This document shows positions 16,003 through 25,025 of a stretch of DNA of 64,000 nt, in pieces; positions within the stretch are counted from its first letter, which is position 1, and each line of letters begins with the position of its first letter. A model generated the notes under the pieces. The model saw only the letters and a list, made by a program, of their open reading frames with translations. It was not told the DNA's origin and did no database searches. The translations under genes and the position numbers were made by a program. Source of the DNA: Stenotrophomonas sp046736075 (GTDB taxonomy: Bacteria > Pseudomonadota > Gammaproteobacteria > Xanthomonadales > Xanthomonadaceae). The stretch covers positions 2,976,001 through 3,040,000 of the forward strand of contig NZ_CP177163.1 of NCBI RefSeq assembly GCF_046736075.1, read 5' to 3'.

Positions 16003-18821
16003 GAACCACACTGCTTTCCAGCATGATCGCGCTGAGCCTGCTCGGGCTGGGGTGCGCCAGCGCACAGGCGCAGGAACCGCTGCCGCTGTCCGGCAACGCC
16101 TACCGCATCGCCGAGCAGGCGTTTGGCGCCTATGAGCGCGGCGATTACCAGCAGGCCTACCGGACCGCCGCCGAGGCGGCGCGCCTGCGCCCCGACGTGG
16201 CCCGCCTGCGCCTGTTGCAGATCTATGCCGCACAGAAGCTCGGCCGCTATGACGAGGCGCGCAGCCTGGCCCAGCGGGCCATCGCAGATGGCCTGCGCGA
16301 TCCGGCGCTGCCCGGTCTGGCCGCTGCGCCCGCCGCCGCAGCCGGGCGTGCCGGCGGCGCGGCGGCACCGCGTGCAACCGCGCGGCCGACTGCGGCCGAG
16401 CAGGCGTATCAGCGTGCCTTCGCCATCGCCACCCAGGCATACGACGCCTACAACGCCGATCGCATGGCCGAGGCGGCGCAGAAGGCCGAACAGGCATTCC
16501 GCCAGCAGCCCCAGCAGGGCGCCTGGGCGATGCTGTGGGTGGCGGCGCTGGAAACCTCCGGCGACCTGGAGGGAGCGCTGCAGGCGGCCACCACCGCACT
16601 CGAACTCGGCGCACCGAACCGCACCGACCTGATGGCGCGCCAACTGCGCGTCAAGCGCGAGCAGGCCATCATTCCGGCGCAGGCCGGTTACCAGGCGCTG
16701 ATCGCACTGCGTCCGGAAGAGGCGGTGGAACCTGCCCGCAAGGCCGTTGCGCTGGCGCCGGAAGTCACCAGCCATCGCCTGTTGCTGATGAGCGCACTGC
16801 TGCTCAGCGATCGCCTCGAGGAAGGCGTCACCGCTGCCAGCGATGCCATCGCGCAGGACGGCGAAGACACCAATGCGCTGGTCATGCGTGGCTATCTGCT
16901 GCAGCGGCTGGGACGCAGTGCGGCATCCAATGCCGATTTCGACACCGCGCTCGGCCAGGACTGGCTGGATCCGCAGCAGCAGCGCAGCGTGCGCCTGCTC
17001 GCCGTGGACGCGGCCATCGCGGCGGGTGATCGCAGCCGCGCCGAGCGCCTGCTTGCGCCGCTGCAGGCCGATGCCCTGGCCGACGAAGACGACGACACGC
17101 GCAAGGCGATCACCGATGCCGTGACCCAGCGCACCCGCGCGCTGCGCAGCGCACGTCCGGGCGTGGCGCTGACCGAGGCCAACTATCCTTCCCCGATCCA
17201 GCAGTGCCGCGATACCCCGTACGGCACCCAGTGCGAGCTGATGCCCGCCGATCTGCAGGGCGAGGGCGGCGCGGCGCAACGCGCCTACGCAGCGTACGGG
17301 CGGCAGGACTACCAGCAGGCGATCACGGACGCACGCCAGGCCGTACAGGCCGCGCCGGACAGCGTCCCGCTGCAGTCGCTGCTGACCACGGCGCTGGCGG
17401 CGGGCGACCGTACCCAGCAGGGCGAGGCCCGGCAACGCCTGGACAGCGCCCTGGCCACCACGCCCGATGATGCCGGCCTGCTGATGCAGCGCGGCTACCT
17501 CAACCAGCGCGTCGGGGCACCGCAGGCGGCGCTCGACGACTTCCGCGCGGCCGACGCCACCGGCAAGGCGCCGCCGACCGTGGTGCTGGACCAGGCCTAT
17601 GCGAATGCGGCGCTCGGCAAGCGCGACGAGGCGGCGCGCCTGCTACGCGGCGCGATCGACAGTGCCGACCAGGGCGAGATGAAGCTGGATACCTCCCAGC
17701 GCTACAACACCCGCAGTTCCATCACCAACTTCGAGCGGGAGTGGGGCATGACGCTCTCCGCGGGCTACCGCGGCGCGCGCCAGGCCGCCACCAACCTGGG
17801 CGGTGCGGCGATCAGCACGCCGGGTGATTCGGTGTTCGGTACGCTGGAAGCGTTCTGGCGGCCGCAGGCGCTCAACAACCGCCACGGCACGCTGGAGGCT
17901 TATGCGCGCCTGGCCAACACGCTGTACGACGAAGGCGGCACGTTCGAATCGCTGCTCGCAGTCGACCCCTGCACCGGCGTGGCCACCGAAGATGCGCGCG
18001 ACCGCGCCGAGCGCCTGAGCCAGTCGCGCTCGGTCGCCGGTTGGCCATCCACGATCGGCTCGTTCGGCGTGCGCTACGCCTTCGGCCAGACCGGCCTGAG
18101 CGCCGGTATCGAACGCAGGCAGTTCCTGGGTACCGCCACGCGGCGCGGCGGCGTGTATCCGGATTCGGCGGCGATCCGCTGCCGCATCCAGACCGAATCG
18201 GACCGTCCGCTGCAGGTCAACACGCTGGCCCGCTATCGCCTGGACAGCAATGCCGGCGGCTGGATGACCTACCTGACCTACGGCTTCTACCACGGCACCG
18301 GCGTGCGCACCGACGTCAACCGCTGGTGGAACCTCAGCGGCTATGCGCAGGCCGGCTACAGCTGGGACGACAACCGCGCCCACTTCACCATCGACAGCCT
18401 GGACGCCAATGGTGATCCGGCGCAGCGGCTGATGGCATCCGATGGCCGCCTGCGCCGCCAGCAGGCCTTTGCCGCCGCCGAACTGCGTGCCGGCCGCAGC
18501 TACCGGTTCGGCGCGGACCAGACCCGCTGGGTGGTCACGCCCTACCTGGTGCTTGGCGCCGACTGGATCGACCAGCGCTCGCGTGTGAGCGGCATCGACT
18601 ATCCGTTGATCGGCACGCAGTCGTTCGCGCTGTCCGACACCGACCGCAGCTGGTCGCTCGGCACCGGCCCCGGCGTCGGCGTGCGCTACTGGTTCCGCGA
18701 GGATCACTACAACGCCGCGCGCTCCTATCTGGACCTGGCCGTGCAGTACCGCTTCGCCCTTGGCGGCGGCGATACCCAGCGCGCCAAGGGCCTGTTCGCA
18801 ACCGCTACCCTGTACTACTGA
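15999..18821 (+). CDS. NfrA-like outer-membrane export protein (TPR repeats plus C-terminal barrel)
   Basis: The start ATG overlaps the synthase stop and gives a signal peptide (MRTTLLSSMIALSLLGLGCASAQAQ). The 940-residue product has TPR-type helical repeats over roughly residues 30-560 (e.g. AFGAYERGDYQQAYRTAAEAARLRPD, QKLGRYDEARSLAQRAI). A C-terminal domain from about 570 has alternating aromatic strands (MTLSAGYRGAR..., GSFGVRYAFGQTGLSAGIERRQFLG) and ends FATATLYY, like the NfrA C-terminal barrel. It is inferred to carry the polymer through the periplasm and out. In E. coli NfrA is also the phage N4 receptor, so surface exposure and phage sensitivity are possible here. Confidence 0.85.
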   Translation: MRTTLLSSMIALSLLGLGCASAQAQEPLPLSGNAYRIAEQAFGAYERGDYQQAYRTAAEAARLRPDVARLRLLQIYAAQKLGRYDEARSLAQRAIADGLRDPALPGLAAAPAAAAGRAGGAAAPRATARPTAAEQAYQRAFAIATQAYDAYNADRMAEAAQKAEQAFRQQPQQGAWAMLWVAALETSGDLEGALQAATTALELGAPNRTDLMARQLRVKREQAIIPAQAGYQALIALRPEEAVEPARKAVALAPEVTSHRLLLMSALLLSDRLEEGVTAASDAIAQDGEDTNALVMRGYLLQRLGRSAASNADFDTALGQDWLDPQQQRSVRLLAVDAAIAAGDRSRAERLLAPLQADALADEDDDTRKAITDAVTQRTRALRSARPGVALTEANYPSPIQQCRDTPYGTQCELMPADLQGEGGAAQRAYAAYGRQDYQQAITDARQAVQAAPDSVPLQSLLTTALAAGDRTQQGEARQRLDSALATTPDDAGLLMQRGYLNQRVGAPQAALDDFRAADATGKAPPTVVLDQAYANAALGKRDEAARLLRGAIDSADQGEMKLDTSQRYNTRSSITNFEREWGMTLSAGYRGARQAATNLGGAAISTPGDSVFGTLEAFWRPQALNNRHGTLEAYARLANTLYDEGGTFESLLAVDPCTGVATEDARDRAERLSQSRSVAGWPSTIGSFGVRYAFGQTGLSAGIERRQFLGTATRRGGVYPDSAAIRCRIQTESDRPLQVNTLARYRLDSNAGGWMTYLTYGFYHGTGVRTDVNRWWNLSGYAQAGYSWDDNRAHFTIDSLDANGDPAQRLMASDGRLRRQQAFAAAELRAGRSYRFGADQTRWVVTPYLVLGADWIDQRSRVSGIDYPLIGTQSFALSDTDRSWSLGTGPGVGVRYWFREDHYNAARSYLDLAVQYRFALGGGDTQRAKGLFATATLYY

Positions 18822-18837
18822 CATGGAAAAGGACCTC

Positions 18838-19866
18838 ATGAAGACCGACGCCCCTGTGTCGCGCCGTCCCTCGCGCCTCCGCCTGCCGCTGCTCGTCGCG
18901 CTGTGCGCCCTGGCCTGCAGCGGCCCCGTGCTTGCCCAGGCACCCGCGCCCACGCCGCCCGTCAGCGACGACTCGTCGATCGTGCTGGTTGGCAAGGATG
19001 GCTGGCTGTTCCCGGCATGGGGCAGCCTGAGCGACGTCGACACCAAGGCCGTGGATGCGTCCACGGCCTTGATCGCCGAGGCCAAGGCCGCGCTGGCGGC
19101 ACGCGGCATCCGCCTGGAACCGCTGGTGCTGCCGGACAAGGTGATCTTCTATGAAGACCGCCTGCCGGAAGGAAAAGTGGTCAGCCCGTCGGTCGAGAAG
19201 CGCTACGACACCATCCTGGCGTCGCTCAAGCGCGCCGGCATCGATGCGCTGGACGCCAAGCAGGTGCTGTCCGGCGTGCGCGCCAGCGGCGCCGATGTGT
19301 TCTACCGCAGCGACCAGCACTGGACCCAGGTCGCCGCCGATGCCACCGCCGATGCGATGGCTGCGCGGATCAAGGCGGCCGTTCCCACGCTCGCCGGCGA
19401 GCCGGGGTCGGGCATGGCGCTGGGCCGGGAAGTGCGCGAACGTCGCTACGGCGACCTGGCCGAACTGTTCCTGCCGCCGGATCAGCGGGCGGCTATCGGC
19501 CGCGAAACCTTCGTGGTGCGCCGCGCCGCCGAGGGCCAGTCCCTGCTGGACGATGGCAAGGCACCGGTGCATGTCACCGGGCACAGCATGGTGCAGGCGT
19601 ATTTCGGCTTCCCGCAGAAGCTGTCCAACAGCCTGGACCGCCCGGTGACCGTGAACTGGAAGGCGGGCAACGTCGGCCCCTGGGTCATGCTGCTGGAATA
19701 CCTGGAATCGGCCGACTTCCGCGACAACCCGCCGCAGGTGCTGGTGTGGCAGATGTTCGAGCCGGTGTATGGCTTCGGTCCGCAGGCGCAGGGCCAGTGG
19801 GACAACGCCTCCATCATGACCCCGCAACAGTGGCAGGCGCGCCTGCACAAGGCCCTGGGGCAGTAA
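18838..19866 (+). CDS. AlgX/AlgJ-like periplasmic O-acyltransferase (SGNH-type)
   Basis: The ATG at 18838 is preferred over one 15 bases earlier because AAAGGA lies just upstream. The 342-residue product has a signal peptide (LPLLVALCALACSGPVLA). It has the AlgX/AlgJ layout: FYRSDQHWTQ (Asp-His pair in the D-x-H-W motif), then VTGHSMVQAYFGFPQKL, where the nucleophile Ser stands in GHS instead of the usual GDS or GTS, then 'LEYLESADFRDNPPQVLVWQMFEPVY'. In alginate, such proteins move acyl groups onto the polymer in the periplasm. It is the first gene of the decoration module, 16 bases after the NfrA-like gene. Confidence 0.78.
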   Translation: MKTDAPVSRRPSRLRLPLLVALCALACSGPVLAQAPAPTPPVSDDSSIVLVGKDGWLFPAWGSLSDVDTKAVDASTALIAEAKAALAARGIRLEPLVLPDKVIFYEDRLPEGKVVSPSVEKRYDTILASLKRAGIDALDAKQVLSGVRASGADVFYRSDQHWTQVAADATADAMAARIKAAVPTLAGEPGSGMALGREVRERRYGDLAELFLPPDQRAAIGRETFVVRRAAEGQSLLDDGKAPVHVTGHSMVQAYFGFPQKLSNSLDRPVTVNWKAGNVGPWVMLLEYLESADFRDNPPQVLVWQMFEPVYGFGPQAQGQWDNASIMTPQQWQARLHKALGQ

Positions 19867-19870
19867 TCCG

Positions 19871-20995
19871 ATGAGTGCCCGTCCCGGCGCACCCGCGCCC
19901 CTGCCACCGGCCGCGCCGGCCCGTGCGCACATCGCCACCGCCGTGGTGGTGGTCGTGCTGCTCGTGCTCGGCCTGGCCTCCGGTGCCTGGATGCTGGCCA
20001 ACGCCACGCTGCCCGCCGCGTCGCTGGCGCCGGCACGCTGGGCCGATGGCGAAGCAGGCCGCGCGATCAACGAAGCGCTGAAGCTGCCGGTGCAGGCGCA
20101 GGCCGACCTGGCCAGTGCCGCGGTGCGCTACCGCTTCCTCGGCGATACCGGCCCGCAGGTGGCGATGGGGTGCCCGGACTGGCTGTTCTATCGCGACGGG
20201 CTGCGTCCGCCGGCCGGCACCGGCGACACCGTTTTCGCCCAGCGCACGCGTCTGATGCAGCACTGGTCGCAGCAGCTCAAGGCGCAGGGCGTGCAGTTGC
20301 TGGTGGTGGTGGTGCCGGACAAGTCCCGCATCGAGCACTCCCATACCTGCGGCCTGCGCCATTCCGCGCCGATGCGCGCGCGCCTGGGGCAGTGGCAACA
20401 GGCGCTCGCCGCCGCCGGGGTGCCGTCCACCGACCTGCTGCCGGTGCTGCAGGGCGCATCCGAACCGGTGTTCTTCCGCACCGATGTGCACATGAACCGG
20501 ATCGGTGCGCAGCGCGCCGCCGATGCGGTCGCCGCGTCCGCGCTGCCGTTGCTGGGCGGTCGCGGGCAGCAGGCGTTCGAGGTGGGCGCCCCGGGCCCGG
20601 CCGAGCCGCGCATGGGCGACCTGATCGTGCTGGCCGGGCTGGAGCATGCGCCGCCACGCTGGCGGCCGGCACTGGACCGCGAGCCGGTGCAGGTGATTGA
20701 ACCGCTGCGCAGCGGTGGACTGCTCGATGACACCCCGCCGGTGGAGGTGCTGCTGCTGGGCAGTTCCAACGGCCGCCGCAGCCTGTTCGCCGAACGCCTG
20801 GGCAACGCGCTCGGGCGCGAAGTGTGGAACGAGAGCCTGGATGGCGGCCAGTTCTCCGGCGCCCTGCTGGCGGCACTGCCGCAGCGGGCGCAATGGCCGT
20901 CCAGCCTGAAACTGGTGATCTGGGAATACTCCGAAATGGCCCTGTCCTTGCCGTTGACCGACGGTGAGCAGGCGACGCTGGCCGAGATCGACTGA
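19871..20995 (+). CDS. Second AlgJ/AlgX-like protein, membrane-anchored
   Basis: The product has 374 residues with a non-cleaved N-terminal membrane helix (IATAVVVVVLLVLGLASGAWMLA), so the domain should sit in the periplasm on an inner-membrane anchor like AlgJ. Motifs are 'VVVVPDKSRIEH', FFRTDVHMN (D-x-H kept, Trp of D-x-H-W replaced by Met), LLLGSSNGRRSLFAERLG with the candidate Ser, and LVIWEYSEMALSLP. It starts four bases after the previous gene. The two paralogues differ in both anchoring and active-site neighbours, which suggests one passes the acyl group from the MBOAT and the other places it on the polymer. Confidence 0.76.
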   Translation: MSARPGAPAPLPPAAPARAHIATAVVVVVLLVLGLASGAWMLANATLPAASLAPARWADGEAGRAINEALKLPVQAQADLASAAVRYRFLGDTGPQVAMGCPDWLFYRDGLRPPAGTGDTVFAQRTRLMQHWSQQLKAQGVQLLVVVVPDKSRIEHSHTCGLRHSAPMRARLGQWQQALAAAGVPSTDLLPVLQGASEPVFFRTDVHMNRIGAQRAADAVAASALPLLGGRGQQAFEVGAPGPAEPRMGDLIVLAGLEHAPPRWRPALDREPVQVIEPLRSGGLLDDTPPVEVLLLGSSNGRRSLFAERLGNALGREVWNESLDGGQFSGALLAALPQRAQWPSSLKLVIWEYSEMALSLPLTDGEQATLAEID

Positions 20996-21008
20996 GCGCC
21001 GAACGACG

Positions 21009-22589
21009 ATGCTTTTCAACTCTTTCCTGTTCCTCCTGGTGTTCCTGCCGATCGCGCTGGGCATCCACTATCTGCTCGGTGCCTGGAAACCGCGGCTGGC
21101 CGCGCTGTGGCTGTGCGTGGCCTCGGTCGTGTTCTACGGCTGGTGGAACCCGCAGTTCGTGGTGCTGCTGGGCGGGTCCATCGTCTTCAACTATCTGGTC
21201 AGCCTGGCGATCCTGTCGCTGGCCAAGCGCCCGCGCCTGCAGTTGCTGGTCACCGCGCTGGGCGTGGCCGCCGATCTGCTGCTGCTGTTCCACTACAAGT
21301 ATTTCGCGGCGATGGTGAACTTCGTCGGCGAGATGGGCTTCAACGTCGGCCCGATGGACACGCTGATCCTGCCGCTGGGCATCTCCTTCTTCACCTTCAC
21401 CCAGATCGGCTACCTGCTCGACTGCCGCGCCGGCGTGGTCAACGACCGCAGCCCGCTCAGCTATGTGCTGTTCGTGACCTTCTTCCCGCACCTGATCGCC
21501 GGCCCGATCCTCCACCACAAGGAGATGATGCCGCAGTTCAGCAAGCGCGAAACCTACCGCTTCCACGCCGACAACCTGTCGATCGGCGGCATGCTGTTCG
21601 TGATCGGCCTGGCCAAGAAAGTGCTGCTGGCCGACACCATCGCCCCGTACGCCGATGCCGGTTTTGCCGAAACCGGCAGCGTGCAGTTCTGGGGGGCGTG
21701 GGCCACCGCACTGAGCTATGCGCTGCAGCTGTACTTCGATTTCTCCGGTTACTCGGACATGGCGCTGGGCCTGGCGCGGATGTTCGGCATCCGCTTCCCG
21801 CTCAACTTCAACTCGCCGTACAAGGCCACCAGCGTGATCGACTTCTGGGCGCGCTGGCACATGACGCTCACCCGCTACATCACCGCCTACCTGTACTACC
21901 CGGTGGCGATGGCGGTGACCCGCTGGCGCACCCGCCACGGCCGCCCGACCGGACCCACCGCCGTGGCCTCGGCCGGTGGCTTCCTGTCGATGATCGTGCT
22001 GCCCACGGTGTGGGCAATGGGGCTCGCCGGCATCTGGCACGGCGCCGGCCTGCAGTTCCTGATCTTCGGCCTGCTGCACGCGGCGTACCTGGCGATCAAC
22101 CACGCCTGGCGCGTGTTCGTCGGCGGGCGCACGCCGGTGGCGCTGCGCAAGGTGAGCCGGCTGCAGCATGTGGGCTATCTGCTGCTGACCTTCGGCGCGG
22201 TGCTGGTGGCGCAGGCGTTCTTCCGCGCCGACGGCGTGGGCGACGCCTGGCAGCTGGTGCAGGGCATGGCCGGCGTGCGCGGCTGGGAGGCCCTTGAAAG
22301 CGTTACCCATGCCGCCGGGCTGGGCCTGGCCGACGGCGCGCGCCTGCTGATCGGGCATCACCTGCAGTTCGTGTATATCGTGGTGCTGCTGGCGATCGTG
22401 TGGGGCACACCCAACGCGCACCAGATCATGGGCGTGTACTCGCCGTCGCTGGCCAAGCCGAATCCGGCGCCGCGCGCGTGGATGCGCTGGCAGCCCAACC
22501 TGCCGTGGCTGCTGGTGATGCTGGTGCTGCTCGGGTTGTGCCTGCTGAGCCTGCACAAAGAATCGCGTTTCCTCTACTTCCAGTTCTGA
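21009..22589 (+). CDS. MBOAT-family O-acyltransferase (AlgI/DltB-like)
   Basis: The product has 526 residues from MLFNSFLFLLVFLPIALGIHYLLG, the classic AlgI start. An upstream in-frame GTG would add an Arg-rich tail. About 10-12 membrane helices are visible. The conserved segments are VASVVFYGWWNPQFVVLLGGSIVFNYLV, 'PHLIAGPILHHKEMMPQF', 'YFDFSGYSDMALGLARMFGIRFPLNFNSPYKA', 'DFWARWHMTLTRYI' and GIWHGAGLQF with the catalytic His344. It moves an acyl group from a cytosolic carrier across the inner membrane. The next gene is a DltC-like carrier, so the donor is likely an acyl-carrier thioester, not acyl-CoA. Confidence 0.92.
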   Translation: MLFNSFLFLLVFLPIALGIHYLLGAWKPRLAALWLCVASVVFYGWWNPQFVVLLGGSIVFNYLVSLAILSLAKRPRLQLLVTALGVAADLLLLFHYKYFAAMVNFVGEMGFNVGPMDTLILPLGISFFTFTQIGYLLDCRAGVVNDRSPLSYVLFVTFFPHLIAGPILHHKEMMPQFSKRETYRFHADNLSIGGMLFVIGLAKKVLLADTIAPYADAGFAETGSVQFWGAWATALSYALQLYFDFSGYSDMALGLARMFGIRFPLNFNSPYKATSVIDFWARWHMTLTRYITAYLYYPVAMAVTRWRTRHGRPTGPTAVASAGGFLSMIVLPTVWAMGLAGIWHGAGLQFLIFGLLHAAYLAINHAWRVFVGGRTPVALRKVSRLQHVGYLLLTFGAVLVAQAFFRADGVGDAWQLVQGMAGVRGWEALESVTHAAGLGLADGARLLIGHHLQFVYIVVLLAIVWGTPNAHQIMGVYSPSLAKPNPAPRAWMRWQPNLPWLLVMLVLLGLCLLSLHKESRFLYFQF

Positions 22590-22602
22590 CAAGGTGAACC
22601 TC

Positions 22603-22833
22603 ATGGATATCCAGACGCTCCAGACCCAGCTGATCGACATCGTCGAGTCGGTGATCGGCACCCGCGTGCAGCCTGACGAGTACATGGAGTCGCTGTTCGA
22701 CTCGATGTCCAAGGTGCAGCTGATGGTCGAGGTCAAGGACCGCCTGGGTGTCACCCTGCCGGTCGATGAGATCGACGCGCTGGTCGATTCGGTGCAGGTG
22801 CTGGCCGACTACGTGGCCGCGCACCAGCGCTGA
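22603..22833 (+). CDS. DltC-like acyl/aminoacyl carrier protein
   Basis: The product has 76 residues from the ATG at 22603, with AAGGTG six bases upstream. It is a small acidic four-helix carrier with the phosphopantetheine site LFDSMSKVQLM (Ser34). DSM in place of the common DSL is usual in D-alanyl carrier proteins, and the register DYVAAHQR at the end fits. It must be loaded by a phosphopantetheinyl transferase encoded elsewhere. It sits between the MBOAT and the DltA-like ligase in the same B-C-A arrangement of functions as in dlt operons. It is much less likely to be the fatty acid synthesis ACP, which would lie in a fab cluster. Confidence 0.85.
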   Translation: MDIQTLQTQLIDIVESVIGTRVQPDEYMESLFDSMSKVQLMVEVKDRLGVTLPVDEIDALVDSVQVLADYVAAHQR

Positions 22834-22862
22834 GCCGTCCCCCGTCCGCAGGAGCCGACCGC

Positions 22863-24338
22863 ATGCGATTCGATTTCGACCACTGCCGCTTCGTCGAGCA
22901 CGCGCAGGCACCGCACGCCGCCGCCCTGCACGATGCCGATGGCGTGATGGACTGGGCCGGCCTGCACCAGGCCACCCAGGACTGGATGGCGCGTGCCCAG
23001 GCGGCCGGCGTGCTGCCGGGCCATGCCCTGGTGATTTCCGGCCACAAGCAGGCGGCCTTCGTGGTGGCCATGCTCGGCTGCCTGCAGATGGGCGTGACCT
23101 ACGTTCCGGTGGATACCATCAACCCGCCAGCGCGCCTGCAGCGCATCACCGAGCTGGTGCATGCCGGCGCGGTCTACGATGCGGCCGCCGATGCGTTCGG
23201 CCCCGGCGCTGCCGCGCCGCGCGCGCTGACCGTGCCCGGCCTGGCCTACATCATGTTCACCTCGGGCAGCACCGGTGATCCGAAAGGCGTGCAGATCGGG
23301 CGCGACAGCGTGGCGCTGTTCACCGGCTGGATCCGCGACTGCCTGGCGCTGGGCGAGGCGCCGGCCTTCCTCAACCAGATGCTCTTCAGCTTCGATTTCT
23401 CGCTGTTCGACCTGTGCGGCGCGCTGGGTCTCGGCGGCTGCTGCGTGCTCTGTCCGCGTGAGGTGATCGCCGACAGCGAGCGCTTCGTCGACCACCTGCG
23501 CCAGTCCGATGTCGCGGTGTGGGCCTCCACACCCTCGTTCGTGCGCCAGCAGATGCTCAACCCGCGGTTTACCGCTGCCCAGCTGCCGTCGCTGCGCGTG
23601 TTCGTGTTCGGGGCCGAGTCGCTCACCCCGCGTGTGGCCGAAGAGCTGTGGGCGCGCTTCCCGCAGGCGCGCATCATCAATTCCTACGGCCCCACCGAAG
23701 CAACCTGTTCCACCACCTGGGTGGAAATCGATGCCGAACTGCGCGCCGCCGCCCCCAACCCGTTCCCGATCGGTGTGGCCAAGCCGTATGCCGAGGTCTT
23801 CCTGGACGACGGCGAAATCTGCATGGCCGGCGACCACGTGATGCGCGGCTATCTCGACCGCCCCGATCTCGATCAGGGCGTACTGTTCGAGCACAACGGC
23901 AAACGCGCCTACCGCAGCGGCGATCTCGGCGATCTCGATGCGCAGGGGCGGGTCTACTTCCGCGGCCGCAAGGACGACCAGATCAAGCTCAACGGCTACC
24001 GCATCGAGCTGGCCGAAGTGGATGCCGCACTGTCCACCCTGGCGGGCGTGGTGGCGGGTGCCGCCGTGGTGCTGCGACGCCCCGACGGCAGCCTGGTGCG
24101 CATGATCGGTTTCGTTGAACTCACCCATCCGGGCGAGGGCGCGGTCCAGCCGTTGCCCGAGGCCCTGCAGGACTGGAAGGACCAGCTCGGCCAGCGCATG
24201 CCGCCGTACATGATCCCCTCCGAACTGATCGCCGTGGATGCCTTGCCCACCGGCACCACCAACAAGGTCGATCGCAGACAACTGGAGCAGCGCTACGCGT
24301 TGGCGCGCACGCTCCGCAGCCAGGAACCCAAACGATGA
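22863..24338 (+). CDS. DltA-like amino acid/acyl adenylating ligase
   Basis: The product has 491 residues with AGGAG nine bases before the ATG. It is a stand-alone adenylation domain: A3 FTSGSTGDPKG (from 132), A4 FLNQMLFSFDFSLFD with Asp178 where DltA holds the amino group, A5 SYGPTEAT, A7 AYRSGDLGDLD, A8 'GRKDDQIKLNGYRIELAEVD', A10 Lys468 (TNKVDRR). The whole C-terminal half reads like DltA. The DltA motif FCGE, whose Cys controls D-alanine selectivity, is FGAE here (249-252). It activates an acid with ATP and loads the carrier just upstream. The substrate may be D-alanine, L-alanine or glycine, or another small acid. It overlaps the next gene by ATGA. Confidence 0.82.
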   Translation: MRFDFDHCRFVEHAQAPHAAALHDADGVMDWAGLHQATQDWMARAQAAGVLPGHALVISGHKQAAFVVAMLGCLQMGVTYVPVDTINPPARLQRITELVHAGAVYDAAADAFGPGAAAPRALTVPGLAYIMFTSGSTGDPKGVQIGRDSVALFTGWIRDCLALGEAPAFLNQMLFSFDFSLFDLCGALGLGGCCVLCPREVIADSERFVDHLRQSDVAVWASTPSFVRQQMLNPRFTAAQLPSLRVFVFGAESLTPRVAEELWARFPQARIINSYGPTEATCSTTWVEIDAELRAAAPNPFPIGVAKPYAEVFLDDGEICMAGDHVMRGYLDRPDLDQGVLFEHNGKRAYRSGDLGDLDAQGRVYFRGRKDDQIKLNGYRIELAEVDAALSTLAGVVAGAAVVLRRPDGSLVRMIGFVELTHPGEGAVQPLPEALQDWKDQLGQRMPPYMIPSELIAVDALPTGTTNKVDRRQLEQRYALARTLRSQEPKR

Positions 24339-25021
24339 AGATGCCGCTGACCCTGCTTGTCGCCGCCCTGCTGGCGTGCGCTCCCCTGGCCGCAAGCGCG
24401 CAGCAGGGCGCGCCGGAAGGCCGCCTGGCGCAGCTGTACGCAGCGCGACCGCCGGCCGGGTCGGCGTTCGTGCGGGTGCTCAATCCCGGCGCGGCCGCGC
24501 TCAAGGTCGGTGTCGGCAACGGTGCGGACCAGAGCATCGGCCCGGCCACGCGCGCCACCCGCTATGCAATCGTGGAAGGTGGCAAGCCGTTCGCGGTACG
24601 CGTGGGCGGCAAGCCGCGCACCCAGCCGCAGGTTGCCGCCGGCAGCTTCACCACGCTGGTGCTGGACCCGGCCACGCCGTCGCGGCCGCTCGCCGTGCTG
24701 GCCGATGGCGGTGGCAGCAGCGATGCGCTCAAGGCCGAGATCCGCTTCTACAACCTGGCCACGGGCTGCGCGCAGGCGCGGCTGGCGATGGCCGACAAGG
24801 GGGCGGTGGTGTTCCCGGCGGTGGCCGCTGGCGCCAGCAGCGCGCGCGCGATCAACCCGGTCAAGGCCCGTCTGGTGGCCGGCTGCGGCAACCGGGACAG
24901 CCTGCCGCTGGCGCTGCCCTCGTTGCAGCCCGGCGACCATTACAGCCTGTTCCTGACCGGCAGCGCCAACGCACCGGTACTGCAGGGCCAGCTCAGCGGT
25001 ACCGATCCGGTGGGCCGCTGA
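24335..25021 (+). CDS. AlgF-like periplasmic acylation accessory protein
   Basis: The product has 228 residues with a clear signal peptide (LTLLVAALLACAPLAASA). The segment LAQLYAARPPAGSAFVRVLNPGAAALKVGVG and the later 'SFTTLVLDP' resemble AlgF, the fourth component of alginate acetylation. Two Cys residues (TGCAQAR, AGCGNRD) may form a disulphide. AlgF is thought to take part in passing the acyl group in the periplasm. Its presence next to DltA/DltC-like genes is unusual, since dlt systems lack it. It is coupled to the ligase gene by ATGA and lies four bases before the dehydrogenase gene. Confidence 0.72.
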   Translation: MKMPLTLLVAALLACAPLAASAQQGAPEGRLAQLYAARPPAGSAFVRVLNPGAAALKVGVGNGADQSIGPATRATRYAIVEGGKPFAVRVGGKPRTQPQVAAGSFTTLVLDPATPSRPLAVLADGGGSSDALKAEIRFYNLATGCAQARLAMADKGAVVFPAVAAGASSARAINPVKARLVAGCGNRDSLPLALPSLQPGDHYSLFLTGSANAPVLQGQLSGTDPVGR

Positions 25022-25025
25022 TCCC

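Noticed and set aside
11263..16614. Very long open frame on the minus strand opposite wecB and the exopolysaccharide genes
   Set aside because: It is the antisense shadow of well-recognised plus-strand genes in high-GC DNA. Its translation is Gln/His/Arg/Ala-rich without domains.
11635..18821. Cellulose synthase operon
   Set aside because: Only the BcsB-like protein fits. The synthase is NfrB-type with an MshEN domain and no PilZ domain, the pore is NfrA-type not BcsC, and wecB points to ManNAc.
22603..22833. Carrier protein considered as fatty-acid synthesis ACP
   Set aside because: It has DSM instead of DSL, lies between an MBOAT and a DltA-like ligase and lacks fab neighbours.
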